Origin: Diploptera punctata
Lineage: Eukaryota; Arthropoda; Insecta; Blattodea; Blaberidae
Direction: 5' to 3'
Length of the DNA stretch: 64,000 nucleotides
NCBI GenBank assembly: GCA_030220185.1
Contig: JASPKZ010007295.1
Coordinates: forward strand, 590,501 to 654,500
Part shown: positions 10,812 through 21,928 of the stretch, one piece after another
How positions within the stretch are numbered: position 1 is the first letter of the stretch
Layout of the letters: each line of letters begins with the position of its first letter
Translations under genes and position numbers: made by a program
The notes under the pieces: model-generated
Seen by the model: the letters and a program-made list of their open reading frames with translations, nothing else
Database searches by the model: none
Told to the model about the DNA's origin: nothing

Positions 10812-11360
10812 TCTTTATTTTACCCAGCAGAGTTAAGGCATTAAGGCCTTGTCTATCACTCAACCAGGTTAGAAACAAAATACAAAAAATACTCTCATAT
10901 CTAAATTACAATAAACAAAATTGTTATATGGTTTATCTACATTAGAATTATTATTTACAATATATTTTGATTTATTCTTGATTTAACGAATGAAATATAA
11001 ATTGTACAGGATAGAAAAATGAGGAAAATAATACTATTATTGACATAGAATAAATTTAGTTATGGAGAAAAATTAATTATTTAACAAATAATTGTATTAT
11101 CGTGACTTAAAAGTGGAAAGTGTGCGGCAACTCCTGATGTCTTGAGGGAGAGAATTCCAAGAGCGGGCAGAAGCAACTGTGAAATAAGTAAAATAAGAAG
11201 TGCTGTGGAGAGGGGTTGTAGTAGATTGTTATCTTTTGACCTAGTGTAAATATAGTGGTAAGAAGCTAACTTCTCAAATCTGGACGCCAGGTAAATAGGA
11301 CTGGAGGAATTCAGAAACTTGAAAAGAAATGAAAGAGAGTGCAATTTAGTCTGTCGCTAA
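10811..11360 (-). repeat. LINE S 3' end
   Basis: The minus strand reads MHSLSFLFKFLNSSSPIYLA followed by ASRFEKLASYHYIYTRS, the C-terminal region of a CR1/L2/Jockey-group LINE. It then has the 3' block ggccttaatgccttaactct and an AATAAA-like signal before the ATT tail. It matches the plus-strand copy ending at 7500. Confidence 0.6.
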
Positions 11361-12160
11361 GAATAAATCAAGATAGATTATTAATGTGTGTTTCATCTTA
11401 AAAAGTGTTATTGTGAAGGAGGCCCTGGATCATTCATTCCGGGAGGTTCTCAATGTCCTTGTGTGGTCAAAAATACGTTTGTGATCAAAAGTTTAAAATT
11501 CGTCTCCTCACAGATCGTGGCACTGTATGGCCTGGGTGGCGAGGGGCATTTAAATATACCTATATAGTGAGAGGGGAAAAACGAGGTAGAACATATTGCT
11601 AGAATAGGTGACAGTAGAAATGTTTTTCTTTCTTTTTTTATTGGGAAATCCTTTGTTGAAGACTTAGTCGTGGGTGGGTAATGTAGAATCGATTTTAGGG
11701 AAATGTGTATCGTTGATATAAACTGGATACACTTGCCGGAGGATAGGGATGGTTGAACAGCCTTAGCGAATACAAAATTAGACCTGCAGGTACTATTAGC
11801 GAGTGAGTTAATACACATTATACAGAGTGTAATAAAATTCAATGTGTAATTTGGGAAAACGACATAGGAGACTAATAAAACAGACGTGTTTTATATGTAC
11901 AGCCTTTGAAATATTGTTGGCGCACAGGTAATTTTCAAGTCCCAGAACGAAGCCACCTGCGCATAACCAGAGATCAGTTGTTTGCTTCACAAGTATACAA
12001 CTATTTGAGAAACTAAAATCCGTTTTATTTCGTTGTGTGTCGTGCAATGGAAAATAATTTCGCGTATATAAGTAGTGCGGTAAATTCTGTAAATAAAACA
12101 AAGCAAAAACATAAAACAAAACAAACAAATTAATTGACATAAGGACGAGAGAGAGAAAAA
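11361..12160. other. Unassigned stretch
   Basis: No motif is recognised. Minus-strand frames of 130 and 140 codons occur, but they have no family signature and are judged to be chance. Confidence 0.35.
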
Positions 12161-12164
12161 TAAC

Positions 12165-12245
12165 ATGACAGCGGAATCGAACACGCGACCTCCTGCATGG
12201 GAAATAGAAGCTCCCTCCATGAGACCACAACCGTTCCCCGCTAGA
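12165..12245 (-). repeat. tRNA-like sequence (tRNA-Gly-like), probable SINE head or pseudogene
   Basis: The minus strand has an A-box-like tggtctcatggagg, a TTTCCCATGC anticodon-loop region resembling tRNA-Gly, and a B box GTGTTCGATTCC. The acceptor ends do not pair, so this is not a functional tRNA gene. Confidence 0.45.
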
Positions 12246-12679
12246 AACTGTCTATATGAAGCGATGAAATACTCCAGGACTTACTTGTATAATTAAATTA
12301 TATATTCACTTGTCTTAATTTAAATTAATCAGACGCATTTTACATTAGTAGTGGAAATAAACAATCTTATTATGCCTTGTGTCCTTGTGTTTTTAAACAA
12401 AGTAACGAGATTTTACAATCGTTATTCATATTATATATATATATATGCTTTCAGTCATCTGATAACTCTCTTAACTTAGAAATTTAATTAATAAATTTAT
12501 TTGTTGAAATTCTTTCAATAACGATTGGTATAAATCTATGATTGGCCCAATATGCCATCGGATTTGACCTCAAAGGAGACAGCACATGTAACAACTTACT
12601 CGTGTGAAGTGCTCTTCAAAACTTCTAACTTTCCACCATCATGAGTTGCGCCATCATTTTTTCCAAAGGCTATATAGTA

Positions 12680-12714
<35 letters not shown>

Positions 12715-12835
12715 ATTAAGAAAGTTTTCTTGGGTTTTCCATATCATGGATTCAAGATCGGCCTCTGGCCACTGATTCCAACATTTCGTCATGATCCCAC
12801 ATGCCATTATCAAGCAATGATAAGTTCGATTCACT
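12246..12835. other. Unassigned AT-rich stretch
   Basis: No gene is seen. It contains a short TA run at about 12434 and a TA/TG run at 12678-12713. Confidence 0.4.
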
Positions 12836-12980
12836 GGTTTAGGTCTTATATAATCAAACACATTGAGTTTTCACTGTGGTCCGTATTGAAACCGTACACC
12901 CATCCAAGGTTTAGGTCTTATATAGTTGAACACCTTCAGTGTTCACTGTGCATCGTTTCGGAAGCCGGACACCCATCCAA
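12836..12980. repeat. Two-copy 72-bp tandem repeat
   Basis: Two adjacent units start ggtttaggtcttatata and end ggacacccatccaa or gtacacccatccaa (12836-12907 and 12908-12980). They are diverged from each other by perhaps 20 per cent. Confidence 0.8.
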
Positions 12981-13339
12981 GCGTCGATCACACTCCATGT
13001 TGCCCAACCGTGATTTTCTTCGTATCTTCTACGCTGTTCTGGGGATGACATGGTAGACAGCGAGAGCAGTGTTCCATGTAGAGGGTAATCTTTAGGCATT
13101 ATCTCGGGTGTTCATAGAATGTGGTCTTTTCTCAATTTCTATTACCTTTCTGCAGATTCTTGATTTTTCATTACCTATTTTAGCTAAAGTTCTAGATCCT
13201 GTGAGGTCGATTTTGTGACCCCCTCGTGTTTCATATGTTACACCAGCGTTGAAGTAAGTTCTTGACGATTTATTGCAGCCTCATGTTCTTGAAAACCAAA
13301 GAAAGCGTTCTTAATCATACTTATATCCGTGAAAATCTA

Positions 13340-13342
<3 letters not shown>

Positions 13343-13373
<31 letters not shown>
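13343..13373. repeat. TA microsatellite
   Basis: About 15 TA units at the 5' edge of the next LINE fragment. Confidence 0.9.
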
Positions 13374-13377
<4 letters not shown>

Positions 13378-13833
13378 AATTTAACCAAATGGGTGGCACT
13401 ATTAAAAGAACTCTTAAAATACAAAAAGGAAACAAAAATTACATTTTATAAACTAATGGCTATTCCCATATTGATGAATGGAGCAGAATGTTGGACGATC
13501 ACAAAAAGACAAGAGCGAAGATTGGAAGAAAATTAGATTAGATTTTTAAGAAATATAGCAGGATATACTCTGCTGGATAAGAAACGAAATGAAGATATAA
13601 GAAAGGAACTAAATATTTTCAAACTTACAAATCGAATAGTTAAATATAGGAACGCTTGGAAAGAACATGTTGATAGAATTCCAGAAGAAAGATTCCAAAT
13701 TTCCACATGCAAGGAGAAATGTTGGATGCCCACACAGAAGACGATCAGGACAATTCTACAATTTTAGCTTTCATGAAACCGGAACAAGCCAACAGACTTA
13801 ATCTTTGGATGATGAAGAAGAAGAGAAAGATTA
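13374..13833 (+). pseudogene. RTE-like LINE 3' end
   Basis: The broken translation contains KLMAIPILMNGAECWTITKR, the counterpart of the YGSE-W motif after the RT domain. It then has FLRNIAGYTLLD and WKEHVDRIPEE, and ends in a GATGAAGAAGAAG tail. Stops occur within it. Confidence 0.65.
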
Positions 13834-13845
13834 TATATATATATA

Positions 13846-14165
13846 TCAACCGCTGTGATCTCGAGGTAGCGTGCTACCTTGTCACGTAGCGGGCCCGGTT
13901 TCGATCCCGGTCGGGGCATTTTTTGTGAGTGAGGTTTTATCGGGGTTTTTCCTCTCCTGTAAGACAAATGTCAGGAAGACTTTAAGGTCCAAACGGTCCC
14001 CGAAATCATATGGCCATCATCATCATCATCATCATCATCATCCTTCACCGGTGTGGAAAGCAATCTACCACATCTACAATTCCCTAGCAAAGCTACAAGC
14101 ATAGCATGAAAATGCTATGATTGCAGTGAAGGACCCGCCTTCGGGCAGAATTATTATGGATGGAG
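13846..14165 (+). repeat. SINE B within a TA microsatellite
   Basis: Full-length SINE B with A box, B box (GTTTCGATCCC), body, CAT run and ATGG tail. Both flanks are TA repeats, so the target was a TA microsatellite and the duplication cannot be measured. Confidence 0.85.
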
Positions 14166-14390
14166 ATATATATATATATATCACATTCGTCTCTCGGTGA
14201 GACATAGGTGTTCCCCTAGCGGGAACATCTTGACCATTGCAAATTTAGTTACTTTTTTCCTTACAGATGTCAGTGAGTGACACGTGGTCAGTACATTATC
14301 TAATGAGACAGAGTACGCAACTAAGATATTTTACTTGGATGGTGAAGGTCGGTTATATTTGTTCAGAGGCACTAATTTATACTCGAGGCT

Positions 14391-14563
14391 CTTTTACGAG
14401 CCCGAAAATCTTCAGACTTGGGACCCACGGCTTAAAGTTCTTCCCGGAGGAATTTTACAGTAGTTTTCTCTATCCTAAAAAGTCCATCGGTCCCAGCCGA
14501 GTTTGAACCCGTACCTCTGGACTAGAGGCAAGGCACTTAACCACTACGTCACCGCGGCCGACA
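14391..14563 (-). repeat. SINE H, tRNA-derived
   Basis: The minus strand begins cggccgcggtgacgtagtgg (A-box region). It has the B box GGTTCAAACTC, then a body including cgtgggtcccaagtctgaag. The same family occurs at 21508 (minus) and 45911 (plus). Confidence 0.7.
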
Positions 14564-14599
14564 TGTACATCATGTATATACCCGAAATACCATCATTCA

Positions 14600-14676
14600 G
14601 GAACTTGTCCCGACCAGGGAACGAATAAGGGGTCTCTGCTACGAGACAGCGACGTTAAAACTACTGCGGTGGACCG
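14600..14676 (-). repeat. SINE B head fragment, decayed
   Basis: Keeps tgtcccgaccaggga and ctgcggtggac from the SINE B head. The body is missing. Confidence 0.45.
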
Positions 14677-14984
14677 TGTGTTATACATACCTATACAACA
14701 CAACTGGAATCAAAGCAATGATTTGGTGCAGTTAGTTACAACAAAATAAGTCGATAATTTTAAAATTCATTGTAAAACAAGATTGAGGTAATTGTGTCAA
14801 AGGTTGAAAACATGAAAAAGTATATTACAATGTGAGGTTCTAATTGAAGCGAGGAAATCGCTATCGCTCATTTTTTTAATTTCCGATATTCTGTAAAAAC
14901 ACTTCACAAACGTGTGTTGTACGTTACTCTGTGCATGATAGTGTTTTCAAAATAATAAATAATAGTAAAATACTAACATCCTTG

Positions 14985-15042
14985 TTGGAAATATTTGCGT
15001 TCATTATAAACAACTGACTGACGTTAGCAATCTGGCCAATGC
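14985..15042 (-). repeat. Dispersed repeat R
   Basis: About 55 bp containing ggaaatatttgcgttcatta. Its reverse complement recurs at 21866-21925 just before a SINE B. The family is unknown and the edges are undefined. Confidence 0.55.
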
Positions 15043-15205
15043 CGAAAATACGAGGGTGGATCAAATATAAACCGAAATTTGTATTTGGAGGCTCTGGTAG
15101 CGAACTGCAAAAGTTGCGGTTTGGAGGGGAAGTTGGTGGGGGTGTCTGGAGTAGGGATCTTAATGTGTCGCACTCCGAAGAGCGGCCGCTTGCTTCAGAA
15201 CGCCA

Positions 15206-16366
15206 TGAGCGAGCAAGAGGTACACGCATCTATTGCGCAACGCATTATTATTAAGTTTTTGGCGAAAGAAGGCACCAAACCTTCTGAAATTTTGAGAAGG
15301 CTCCATGCACAGTTCGGGAAAGCAACCCTTTCGAAGACGCAGGTGTAAGATTGGCGCAAAAAAAAATTTAGCGGGCCGGGATTCAGTAGAAAATGAGCCC
15401 CACCAAAGACGGCAACGAACAAGCATTACTGCAGACAACATTCGTGCTGTACGGGACCTTATTGAGGAGGATCGGCGCGTACCAATTTCTGAAATTTGCT
15501 TCACACGTTGGAATAAGCTTCGAAAGTGTTCAAGCCATCATCAGTGATGAACTCTTCTTCTTCTTCCTTCCAAGTATTAGGCCAAGGCCTGTTACGATCC
15601 TATAGAAAATTTTCCCTCCAGCGTTTGAGGGAAATTCTCGTATAAGACTTGAAAGCATAATAATAGTCCCTTCGATTGGTTGCTGGCCAAAGGAAGGCAA
15701 GACCAGTGATGGAGCTGCCATCTTATAGCCTCTGGTAAGGCTTTTCTGGAGAAGAAAAGAAAATAAAGGAAAGAAGAAATAGAAGAAAGGAAAGACTCTC
15801 TAGCCCTCGGATGCCCTAATAGCGTTGGGGTCGAAAAAACAAGAGTTAACCAAGAGAGGTTTAATAGTAAAGTTAAAAGAGTGCAAAACGCAAGTAAGTG
15901 GAAGAAATGTTTTGCACAGCTTGGGCACCTTGTGGTCGCCATCCACATATCCCCTACATGAGGACCCCTGAGGGGAAAATTACGAAAATCCGCCGGAAAC
16001 CGATCCGAAATGTGATTGTGCTGCATGACAATGCAAGGCCACACACTGCTCGGTTGACACAAGAAAAACTGACGAAAATGTATTGGACACCTCTGGAAAA
16101 TCCTCCTTACAGTCCAGATTTGTCACCCTGTGGACTACCATTTGTTTGGGCCACTGAAAGAAGACCAGGGAAGAAGGCGGTTTGGTGACAATGCAGCGGT
16201 AGAGGAGTTCGTCCGCAACTGGCTGACTACACGTCATCCCTCATTCTTCAAGGACGGCATCAAAAGGTTGCCAACTCGATGGCAAAAGTGTGTTGGAAAT
16301 GCAGGAGACTATGTACAAAAACGAGGTGGTGGTTTTGTATTTTTTGTTAATTCAATAAAATTGTAA
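15206..16366 (+). pseudogene. mariner transposase pseudogene
   Basis: The N-terminal part from ATG 15206 reads MSEQEVHASIAQRIIIKFLA then EGTKPSEILRRLHAQFG, a mariner helix-turn-helix DNA-binding domain. A stop replaces the expected aromatic codon before DW, and a frameshift follows. The second helix-turn-helix region (ADNIRAVRDLIEEDRRVPIS) is present. The C-terminal catalytic part has LHDNARPHTA (second Asp) and ENPPYSPDLSPCD. A frameshift separates SPC from DYHLFGPLK, which carries the third catalytic Asp. The end is FKDGIKRLPTRWQKCV. The centre, including the first catalytic Asp, is replaced by unrelated sequence. This could not yield active transposase. Confidence 0.85.
15549..15900. repeat. 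Foreign insert in mariner
   Basis: Replaces the central transposase coding region. The left portion (TTC run, ttccaagtattaggccaagg, cctgtta) resembles the 3' tail region of minus-strand RTE-like LINEs. The remainder includes a purine-rich stretch (gaagaaaagaaaataaagg) that I cannot assign. Confidence 0.5.
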
Positions 16367-16402
16367 ACAATAATTCCGGTTTATATTTGATTCACCCTCG
16401 TA

Positions 16403-16915
16403 ATATATTTGAGACTAAAGCATTCCGTAACATCAATCAGTCATAAAATGGCGGCAAAAAAGTAAAAAAAAGTTCAGGTCATTTAAATCGCAGTGATCTG
16501 TTTCATATACTGTATATTAACACTACCTTTTGGATATATTTTTATACATACATTGTACATAGCATACGTATAGGTCAGTGGTTTTACTTCCCGCCCTAGG
16601 TAGGTAATTCGTAATATTACAGTATAGTTATTTAGATGTCTATAGGTTGACAGCCCCGAAATTTAGGAAACTGCATTTTCTTTCAATCGTGGTCATAATT
16701 CCTGTAAGTACGACAGAAAGCACTATCGTGCAAAAAATATGTAAAAAGAACTAAACAAGTAAAAGAGAAAGAAAAAATGAACTTGATCAAAATTTACCCA
16801 AATTTTACTCCATGTGAATATTTGTTTTTCTCGATCAACTTCTGTTAGACGTTAAAAATATTAAAATAAATATCTAAGATCTCTATCTTCCTCAAATAAT
16901 GGCAATTAAGTTAAA
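16403..16915. other. Unassigned AT-rich stretch
   Basis: Nothing recognised. Confidence 0.4.
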
Positions 16916-17229
16916 ACATAAGGGAACTGTCAACCATTGCATTCCGAAATGTACACTTAGCGACAAAAAGAATGAGCCGCTTCAAAAAAGCAGAGTTCCT
17001 GTTATGGCCCACTGCGCATGCTCGAAAAGCCATAGCTGCAGTTCACGAGGTAACGCATTGTTAAATGTTTTAAATACGCTGTATTTGGTTTTAACTGTCT
17101 TAAATAGTTAAAGAACACTGAAGGAGACATATTTCTAGATATTTACGAGTGTTCGACAAATACAATATTACTCAAATTGCGACATTTTAAATAAAATTCG
17201 ACTCTCGTTCATAGTACAAAAGTAAACAA

Positions 17230-17335
17230 GGCATCTAGTATCCGGCGTTGGAGTGGTGTTGATCATTAGACTACTTACAACAAGATGAAATATATGTGAA
17301 AGCCAGGGTTCGAATCCTCCTACAATTTTTTTTAT
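17230..17335 (+). repeat. tRNA-like module with Pol III-type B box
   Basis: A perfect B box GGTTCGAATCC (17308-17318) is followed by a T8 run that could end Pol III transcription. The upstream ggagtggtgttgatcattag is a weak A box. The stem pairing is poor, so this is a SINE head or decayed tRNA. Confidence 0.45.
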
Positions 17336-17689
17336 TCATTTGTATTTTCGCAAAATACATCCTATAACATTTAATTTCTGCCACATAATCTACGTCCACT
17401 CTACACTATCTTAAGTAATATTCCTGTCTTCGTAAACTCTGTAACACCATTTAGCTACCGGTATAAATTTAATTGTGTGTGCAGTACTACGTTTTAATAC
17501 TAATGCTATAAATATATGTAATAAAATATATTATAGCTTCATATATTTATGAGTATTTACTTAATATGTATTAGTGAGGAAAAAGTTTATCCTTCAATTA
17601 AAATATTTAGTTTATATATGTCAAGTCCAGCATAATAATAGCCCATAGATGATTGGCATAAATAAAAATAATTATTATTATCCATCATC

Positions 17690-17723
<34 letters not shown>

Positions 17724-17969
17724 GGATGTATAAAATGATGTAATTACCTGGGGATTGAAATTAACTCAAAATGTACCCAAGAAAAAGAAGATAAAAATTT
17801 TAAAAAGCTTTGGGCATAGGAAGATGTTTTATTACAATGAAAATCTATTTATAAATAGATAAATAAATAATATTAATAAAAATAGTAATACTTTCAAATA
17901 GTTAGTACTTTTTTTCTTTGAATGTACATTCAGAATAAAATAGAAAGCATTTTAACAATTAAAAAAAAA

Positions 17970-18055
17970 ATTACTTCACCGGGAATCAAACCTGTAACCT
18001 CTTGCATACAAATCAAGCCACTAAGCACTGAGCTAAGCTTGTGCTTCCTTGTTTT
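17970..18055 (-). repeat. tRNA-like module
   Basis: The minus strand reads agcttagctcagtgcttagtg (A box), then acaggtttgattcccggtg (B box-like). It is probably the head of a tRNA-derived SINE. Confidence 0.5.
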
Positions 18056-18648
18056 GGTTAGAAAGAATGCTCTTGAAAGGAAGAAGGGAAATGTATTGTA
18101 GCTCTACGGTGCTATTAGTTTACTAATGTGAATCACGTGTTAGAACTTGAAATATTCAAGAACAAGAGTCAGCCCATTCTTTTTGTCGCTAAGTGTACCT
18201 TGAAATTTTCTCCCGAGAAGCGTTGTGATGTACCAAGGCCATTTCCAGAAAAATATATGCCATTTTTAACTGTAAGACACCTACATCGATGCCAGAATCT
18301 AACAATTGCAACTCACTGTACGAAGCAGATGGTCTATCAGCATGAGTAATGGGAGAGTGGAGTGAGGCGGGACGCGGCGCGGACAGCAGGTATTGAGGGA
18401 TATCCAATCTAGCAATTCAGCAGTTGTATTACTTCCCTATAGTTTAAATTAGATATCTGGCGCTGGATTTTAGTGCCTTGTAGTTAAAAAGGCAGATCAT
18501 TTTTTGAACACGGACTTTTTATATCACAACGACTCTCTGGAAGAAATTTCAAGGTAAGTTTCGGAATGCAATGCTTGATGGTTCCTTGTTAATAGACCTA
18601 TCGGAACATGTTTACACCATCAGCTTTTCAAATTGTATTGTACAATTT

Positions 18649-18912
18649 GGGGCACGCTGTAGGATATTTTGTTAAGGCAGTTCCCTACAGGCCGGAATGT
18701 TAGATTAGAGTCCCGGTAGGGTCAGGGTTTTAAAACTGGCCAAAACCTTCTGGCGGCACCATGACCTTGAGTTAACCCAGTCTCTAACGGCGTTTGTTCT
18801 AGGGTTAAAGGCTGATGTCACGCAGGCCTGACAATTCGGCTGATATCTAATCTAGAAATATAGGAGACTTAACCTCTACTATGCCATGGGTCTCCTGAGA
18901 CCTGTAGTGGGA
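18649..18912 (+). repeat. SINE G, tRNA-derived
   Basis: Begins ggggcacgctgta, has a weakened B box (agagtcccggt), and keeps the body blocks gcggcaccatgacc and ttctagggttaaagg, then ggcctgacaattcggctga. The tail is cctgtagtggga. It sits between two family E segments. Confidence 0.7.
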
Positions 18913-18915
18913 TAA

Positions 18916-19216
18916 CTAAAATCCAGCGCCAAATCTCTCATTTAAAATACAGGGAATAAATACAACTTCTGACTTGATGCATTGGATAATCATAATCCGC
19001 TTTCCTGGCGGACCCGCCATAATCCATTCCACTCAAGCAGGGAGTTTATTTGTTTTGCACAGTGGATTGCCATTGCTGGATTCTGGCTTCGATATCTGTG
19101 CCTTGCAATTAAAAGCGGCATATATATATTTTTTGGACACGGCTATGGTACATCACAACCATTCTTTGAAGAAATTTCAAGACAGGTTTTGACAAGTAAT
19201 GGTTGAGAGTTCTTTG
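18916..19216. mobile_element. Family E element, one arm missing
   Basis: Shares aatccagcgccaaatc, ggattctggcttcgat and the arm ending gagagttctttg, with TAA following. The left terminal repeat is absent. Confidence 0.6.
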
Positions 19217-19360
19217 TAAGTAAAAACACGAATTCCGGCAATGATGGAAACATTTCAATATTCCACTTTATACAATAAACATAAACGGCTATTCGAGTGT
19301 TCTGCGGGCCTATTATGGCTACTTTGATTACCGATCGAGAAACAAGTGAGTGTTGATATC

Positions 19361-19472
19361 ATAACCAGCGATAATCACACTAATAACCAGCGATAACAAC
19401 ACAAATAACCAGCGATAACCACACTGCTAAACAGCGATAACCACAATACTAACCAGTGATAAACCCACTACC
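19361..19472. repeat. Minisatellite, about five 22-24-bp units
   Basis: The unit is approximately taaccagcgataaccacac, repeated about five times with substitutions. No CRISPR-like spacers are present. Confidence 0.8.
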
Positions 19473-19474
19473 AC

Positions 19475-20499
19475 AGCATTCTCTGTCGATTATAACGGGT
19501 TTCAACAAAAAAGATCTGCCAATAACGATGCTTCTCTGCCGGTAACAAAGATCTATGTCCGAATTTAACCGCGTAAAACCCAAACAAATGTACATATTTA
19601 ACACAACAATAAAATATAATACAATAAAAAAGGCGTTCCATGAGATTCACCTGGGTTAGAGTAATTGAATTAGATTAGGTTAACTTTTAGGTTCGTTATA
19701 TTTTAAATGTATTTAAATACGTAAAAAAAACCTCATCACACTTATTCTATGGAAATTCAAAATGTCTAATTTATGCTCAGCCCGCAGAGCACTAATTTCC
19801 CCACATAAACTAAGGAAATTATAAAATGTTTTAGTGAAATGTTGGATAACATAGGAATAAAAATAGAGAAGTTAGAAAGAAAAATATGTGAGAGGCTAAA
19901 CCAGCACTATGCTATAAAATCAACTATAATCATGTTGATGATGAATATACATAAGTTTCCTTCCTCTGATACTCTGTCGAAAGGTAGTCAGCTAAATATA
20001 ACAAAAATACTATTTTAAATGCACGGAAATTCTTATTTGAACTCAAAACCAGATTTATATCAGCTTGAAACCTTGTACAAAAAGTATTAACGAATAATCG
20101 CAGATTTTAAAAGCACCCTGTTATAAAAAATGTCTGTAATGTAAAGATTCTAAAGAACTCACGGTTGAAAGAGTTTCATTCAAGGGAAAACATATATTTC
20201 AAGTTTATAGAAACTTGTTTCGACCAATGATTTCAAAGCACTGGCGTCAAAATGGAAGAAAAGAAAATCCAGTTTTCCTAGAGGAAAAGCTGAACATGTT
20301 TTATCGGATATTAAGGGAAGAAAGGGGGATTGACACAAATACAAAAATCCATAAACTTACTCTATATTAAACTACAATTTTATTTAAATTTTATTTTTTG
20401 CGCGGTAGTGTGTTTTGTTGTACTTACAGCTATGGCGACCATGATTGAAAGTTTAACTTCCTACATTTCGGGGTTGCCAACCTACATAAATATACTGTA
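19475..20499. other. Unassigned stretch
   Basis: No gene or repeat is recognised over about 1 kb of AT-rich sequence. Confidence 0.4.
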
Positions 20500-20511
20500 A
20501 TAACACATATT

Positions 20512-21210
20512 GTCCCGCGCCGTAGCCGAGCGGTTAAGGTAGGAAGCCTTGGCGCAGAGCTACGGGACTTGCGCTGGTTCGAGTCTCCATGGGGGAAGAA
20601 ATTTTCTCATGGTATTTCGGCCAGTATGGGACCGGTGCCCACCCAGCATCGTGAGGCAATTGGGTAGCTACAATAAGTAGCGGCTCCAGGTTGAGGAACC
20701 AGCTATAACGGCTGGGGGACTCGACATGCTAACCACATGTCACCCCTACACTAGCTGTTGATCATCTACCTCTGTGATTGACACATGTGGATGTGAAGGG
20801 CCAGCAGCCGGCTGGTAGAAGGGCAACAGCTGAAAAGTGGAAAGACCCTCAATCGGAATAATTAAGTCCCGCGCCGTAGCCGAGCGGTTAAGGTAGGAAG
20901 CCTTGGCGCAGAGCTACGGGACTTGCGCTGGTTCGAGTCTCCATGGGGGAAGAAATTTTCTCATGGTATTTCGGCCAGTATGGGACCGGTGCCCACCCAG
21001 CATCGTGAGGCAATTGGGTAGCTACAATAAGTAGCGGCTCCAGGTTGAGGAACCAGCTATAACGGCTGGGGGACTCGACATGCTAACCACATGTCACCCC
21101 TACACTGGCTGTTGATCATCTACCTCTGTGATTGACACATGTGGATGCGAAGGGCCAGCAGCCGGCTGGTAAAAGGGCAACCGCTGAAAAGTGGAAAGAC
21201 CCTCAATCGG
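20512..21210 (+). repeat. SINE F dimer in one target duplication
   Basis: Two head-to-tail SINE F copies (20512-20865 and 20866-21210) differ at only a few positions. Each has a tRNA-Leu/Ser-like head (gccgtagccgagcggttaag, B box GGTTCGAGTCT) and a body ending gaccctcaatcgg. A short AT linker joins them. One perfect 12-bp duplication, ataacacatatt, flanks the whole pair (20500-20511, 21211-21222); no duplication separates the two units. Confidence 0.9.
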
Positions 21211-21507
21211 ATAACACATATTACAAACCTCGTGCGGGAAGAAAAACCACTGCCCTTTATGTATACTACGTCTTCTTGTAATCTTGTAAGCCCATGTTTC
21301 CTTTAACAGAGATTTAGGCGCTCTCCCGCTACAGGGAAGAATTTGAACCATACTAACTTAGATACACTTGTTTTCGTATAGAAGTCATTTTGAGTGGTCC
21401 GTGGTCAGCGTTCCGCCTCATACTGACATATAGGAAACCAAGGTAGTGCTAGGACGGGAAAATTCGGCAAATTTTGCTTAGAGGCCTTTCATTCAGGCTT
21501 AAGGATA

Positions 21508-21681
21508 TTTTACGAGCCTGAAAATCTTCAGACTCGGGACCCACGGCTTAAAGTCCCTCCCGGAGGACTTGCTCCTTGGATTTTTCCATTCTAAAACAAT
21601 CCATTGACCCCGGCCGGGTTTGAACCCGCGACCCTCGGGACCAGAGGCAAGGAGCATAACCACTAGTCCACCGCGGCCGAT
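21508..21681 (-). repeat. SINE H
   Basis: Same family as 14391-14563. The minus strand begins tcggccgcggtggactagtg and has the B box GGTTCAAACCC. Confidence 0.75.
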
Positions 21682-21865
21682 TGTATACTACGTACAATGT
21701 ATATACAAACATATATCCAAAAGTTAGTGTTAATATACATTATACGAAACAAATCACTACATTTTAAATTAACTGAACTTTATTTGAAACAATACGTACT
21801 TACCGCCATTTTATCACGATAGGTGTCACGGCCTCTTGTAGTTTCAACTAATAAACGTTGTCCAC

Positions 21866-21925
21866 ACTGTTAACGTTAGTCAGTTGTTTATAATGAACGC
21901 AAATATTTCCAACGAATATGTTATT
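21866..21925 (+). repeat. Dispersed repeat R
   Basis: Reverse complement of the 14985-15042 segment (cagttgtttataatgaacgc). SINE B starts just after it. Confidence 0.55.
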
Positions 21926-21928
21926 ATT

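Larger units (their letters stand above)
15051..16400 (+). mobile_element. mariner-family DNA transposon, inactive
   Basis: Terminal inverted repeats start CGAGGGTGGATCAAATATAA at the left and CGAGGGTGAATCAAATATAA at the right (read inward). They match at about 27 of 29 positions, and each is bounded by the TA target duplication (15049-15050, 16401-16402). The element encloses a broken mariner transposase and a foreign insert of about 350 bp. Confidence 0.9.
16954..18195. mobile_element. TIR element T, TA target, non-autonomous
   Basis: 1,242 bp with perfect 21-bp inverted ends beginning CACTTAGCGACAAAAAGAAT. It is flanked by TA (16952-16953, 18196-18197), as in Tc1/mariner-type transposition. 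It encodes no transposase. Two tRNA-like modules and an AAT run (17692-17721) lie inside. The inverted ends are still identical while the host E copy is diverged, so the insertion is younger than E. Confidence 0.75.
16918..18598. mobile_element. Family E element, split by element T
   Basis: Left end taagggaactgtcaaccattg. After the interruption at 16954-18195 the family continues with taccttgaaattttctcc, agaagcgttgtgatgtacca and the opposite arm, which ends ggaagaaatttcaagg then ggttccttg. Removing the insert and one TA restores the family E sequence. Confidence 0.6.

Noticed and set aside
11450..12230. Minus-strand frames of 130, 140 and 77 codons
   Set aside because: Overlapping frames without motif or splice context; treated as chance.
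12604..13056. 150-codon plus-strand frame
   Set aside because: It runs through a TA/TG microsatellite and both units of the 72-bp tandem repeat; no protein motif.
15206..16366. Active mariner transposase
   Set aside because: A stop, frameshifts and loss of the catalytic centre rule it out, although the TIRs are good.
19361..19472. Regular short repeats resembling a CRISPR array
   Set aside because: The units are directly adjacent with no unique spacers, and the genome is eukaryotic.
20512..20600. Possible tRNA-Leu/Ser genes at SINE F heads
   Set aside because: Only the A and B boxes and D-arm region resemble tRNA; the body and repeated occurrence show SINEs.
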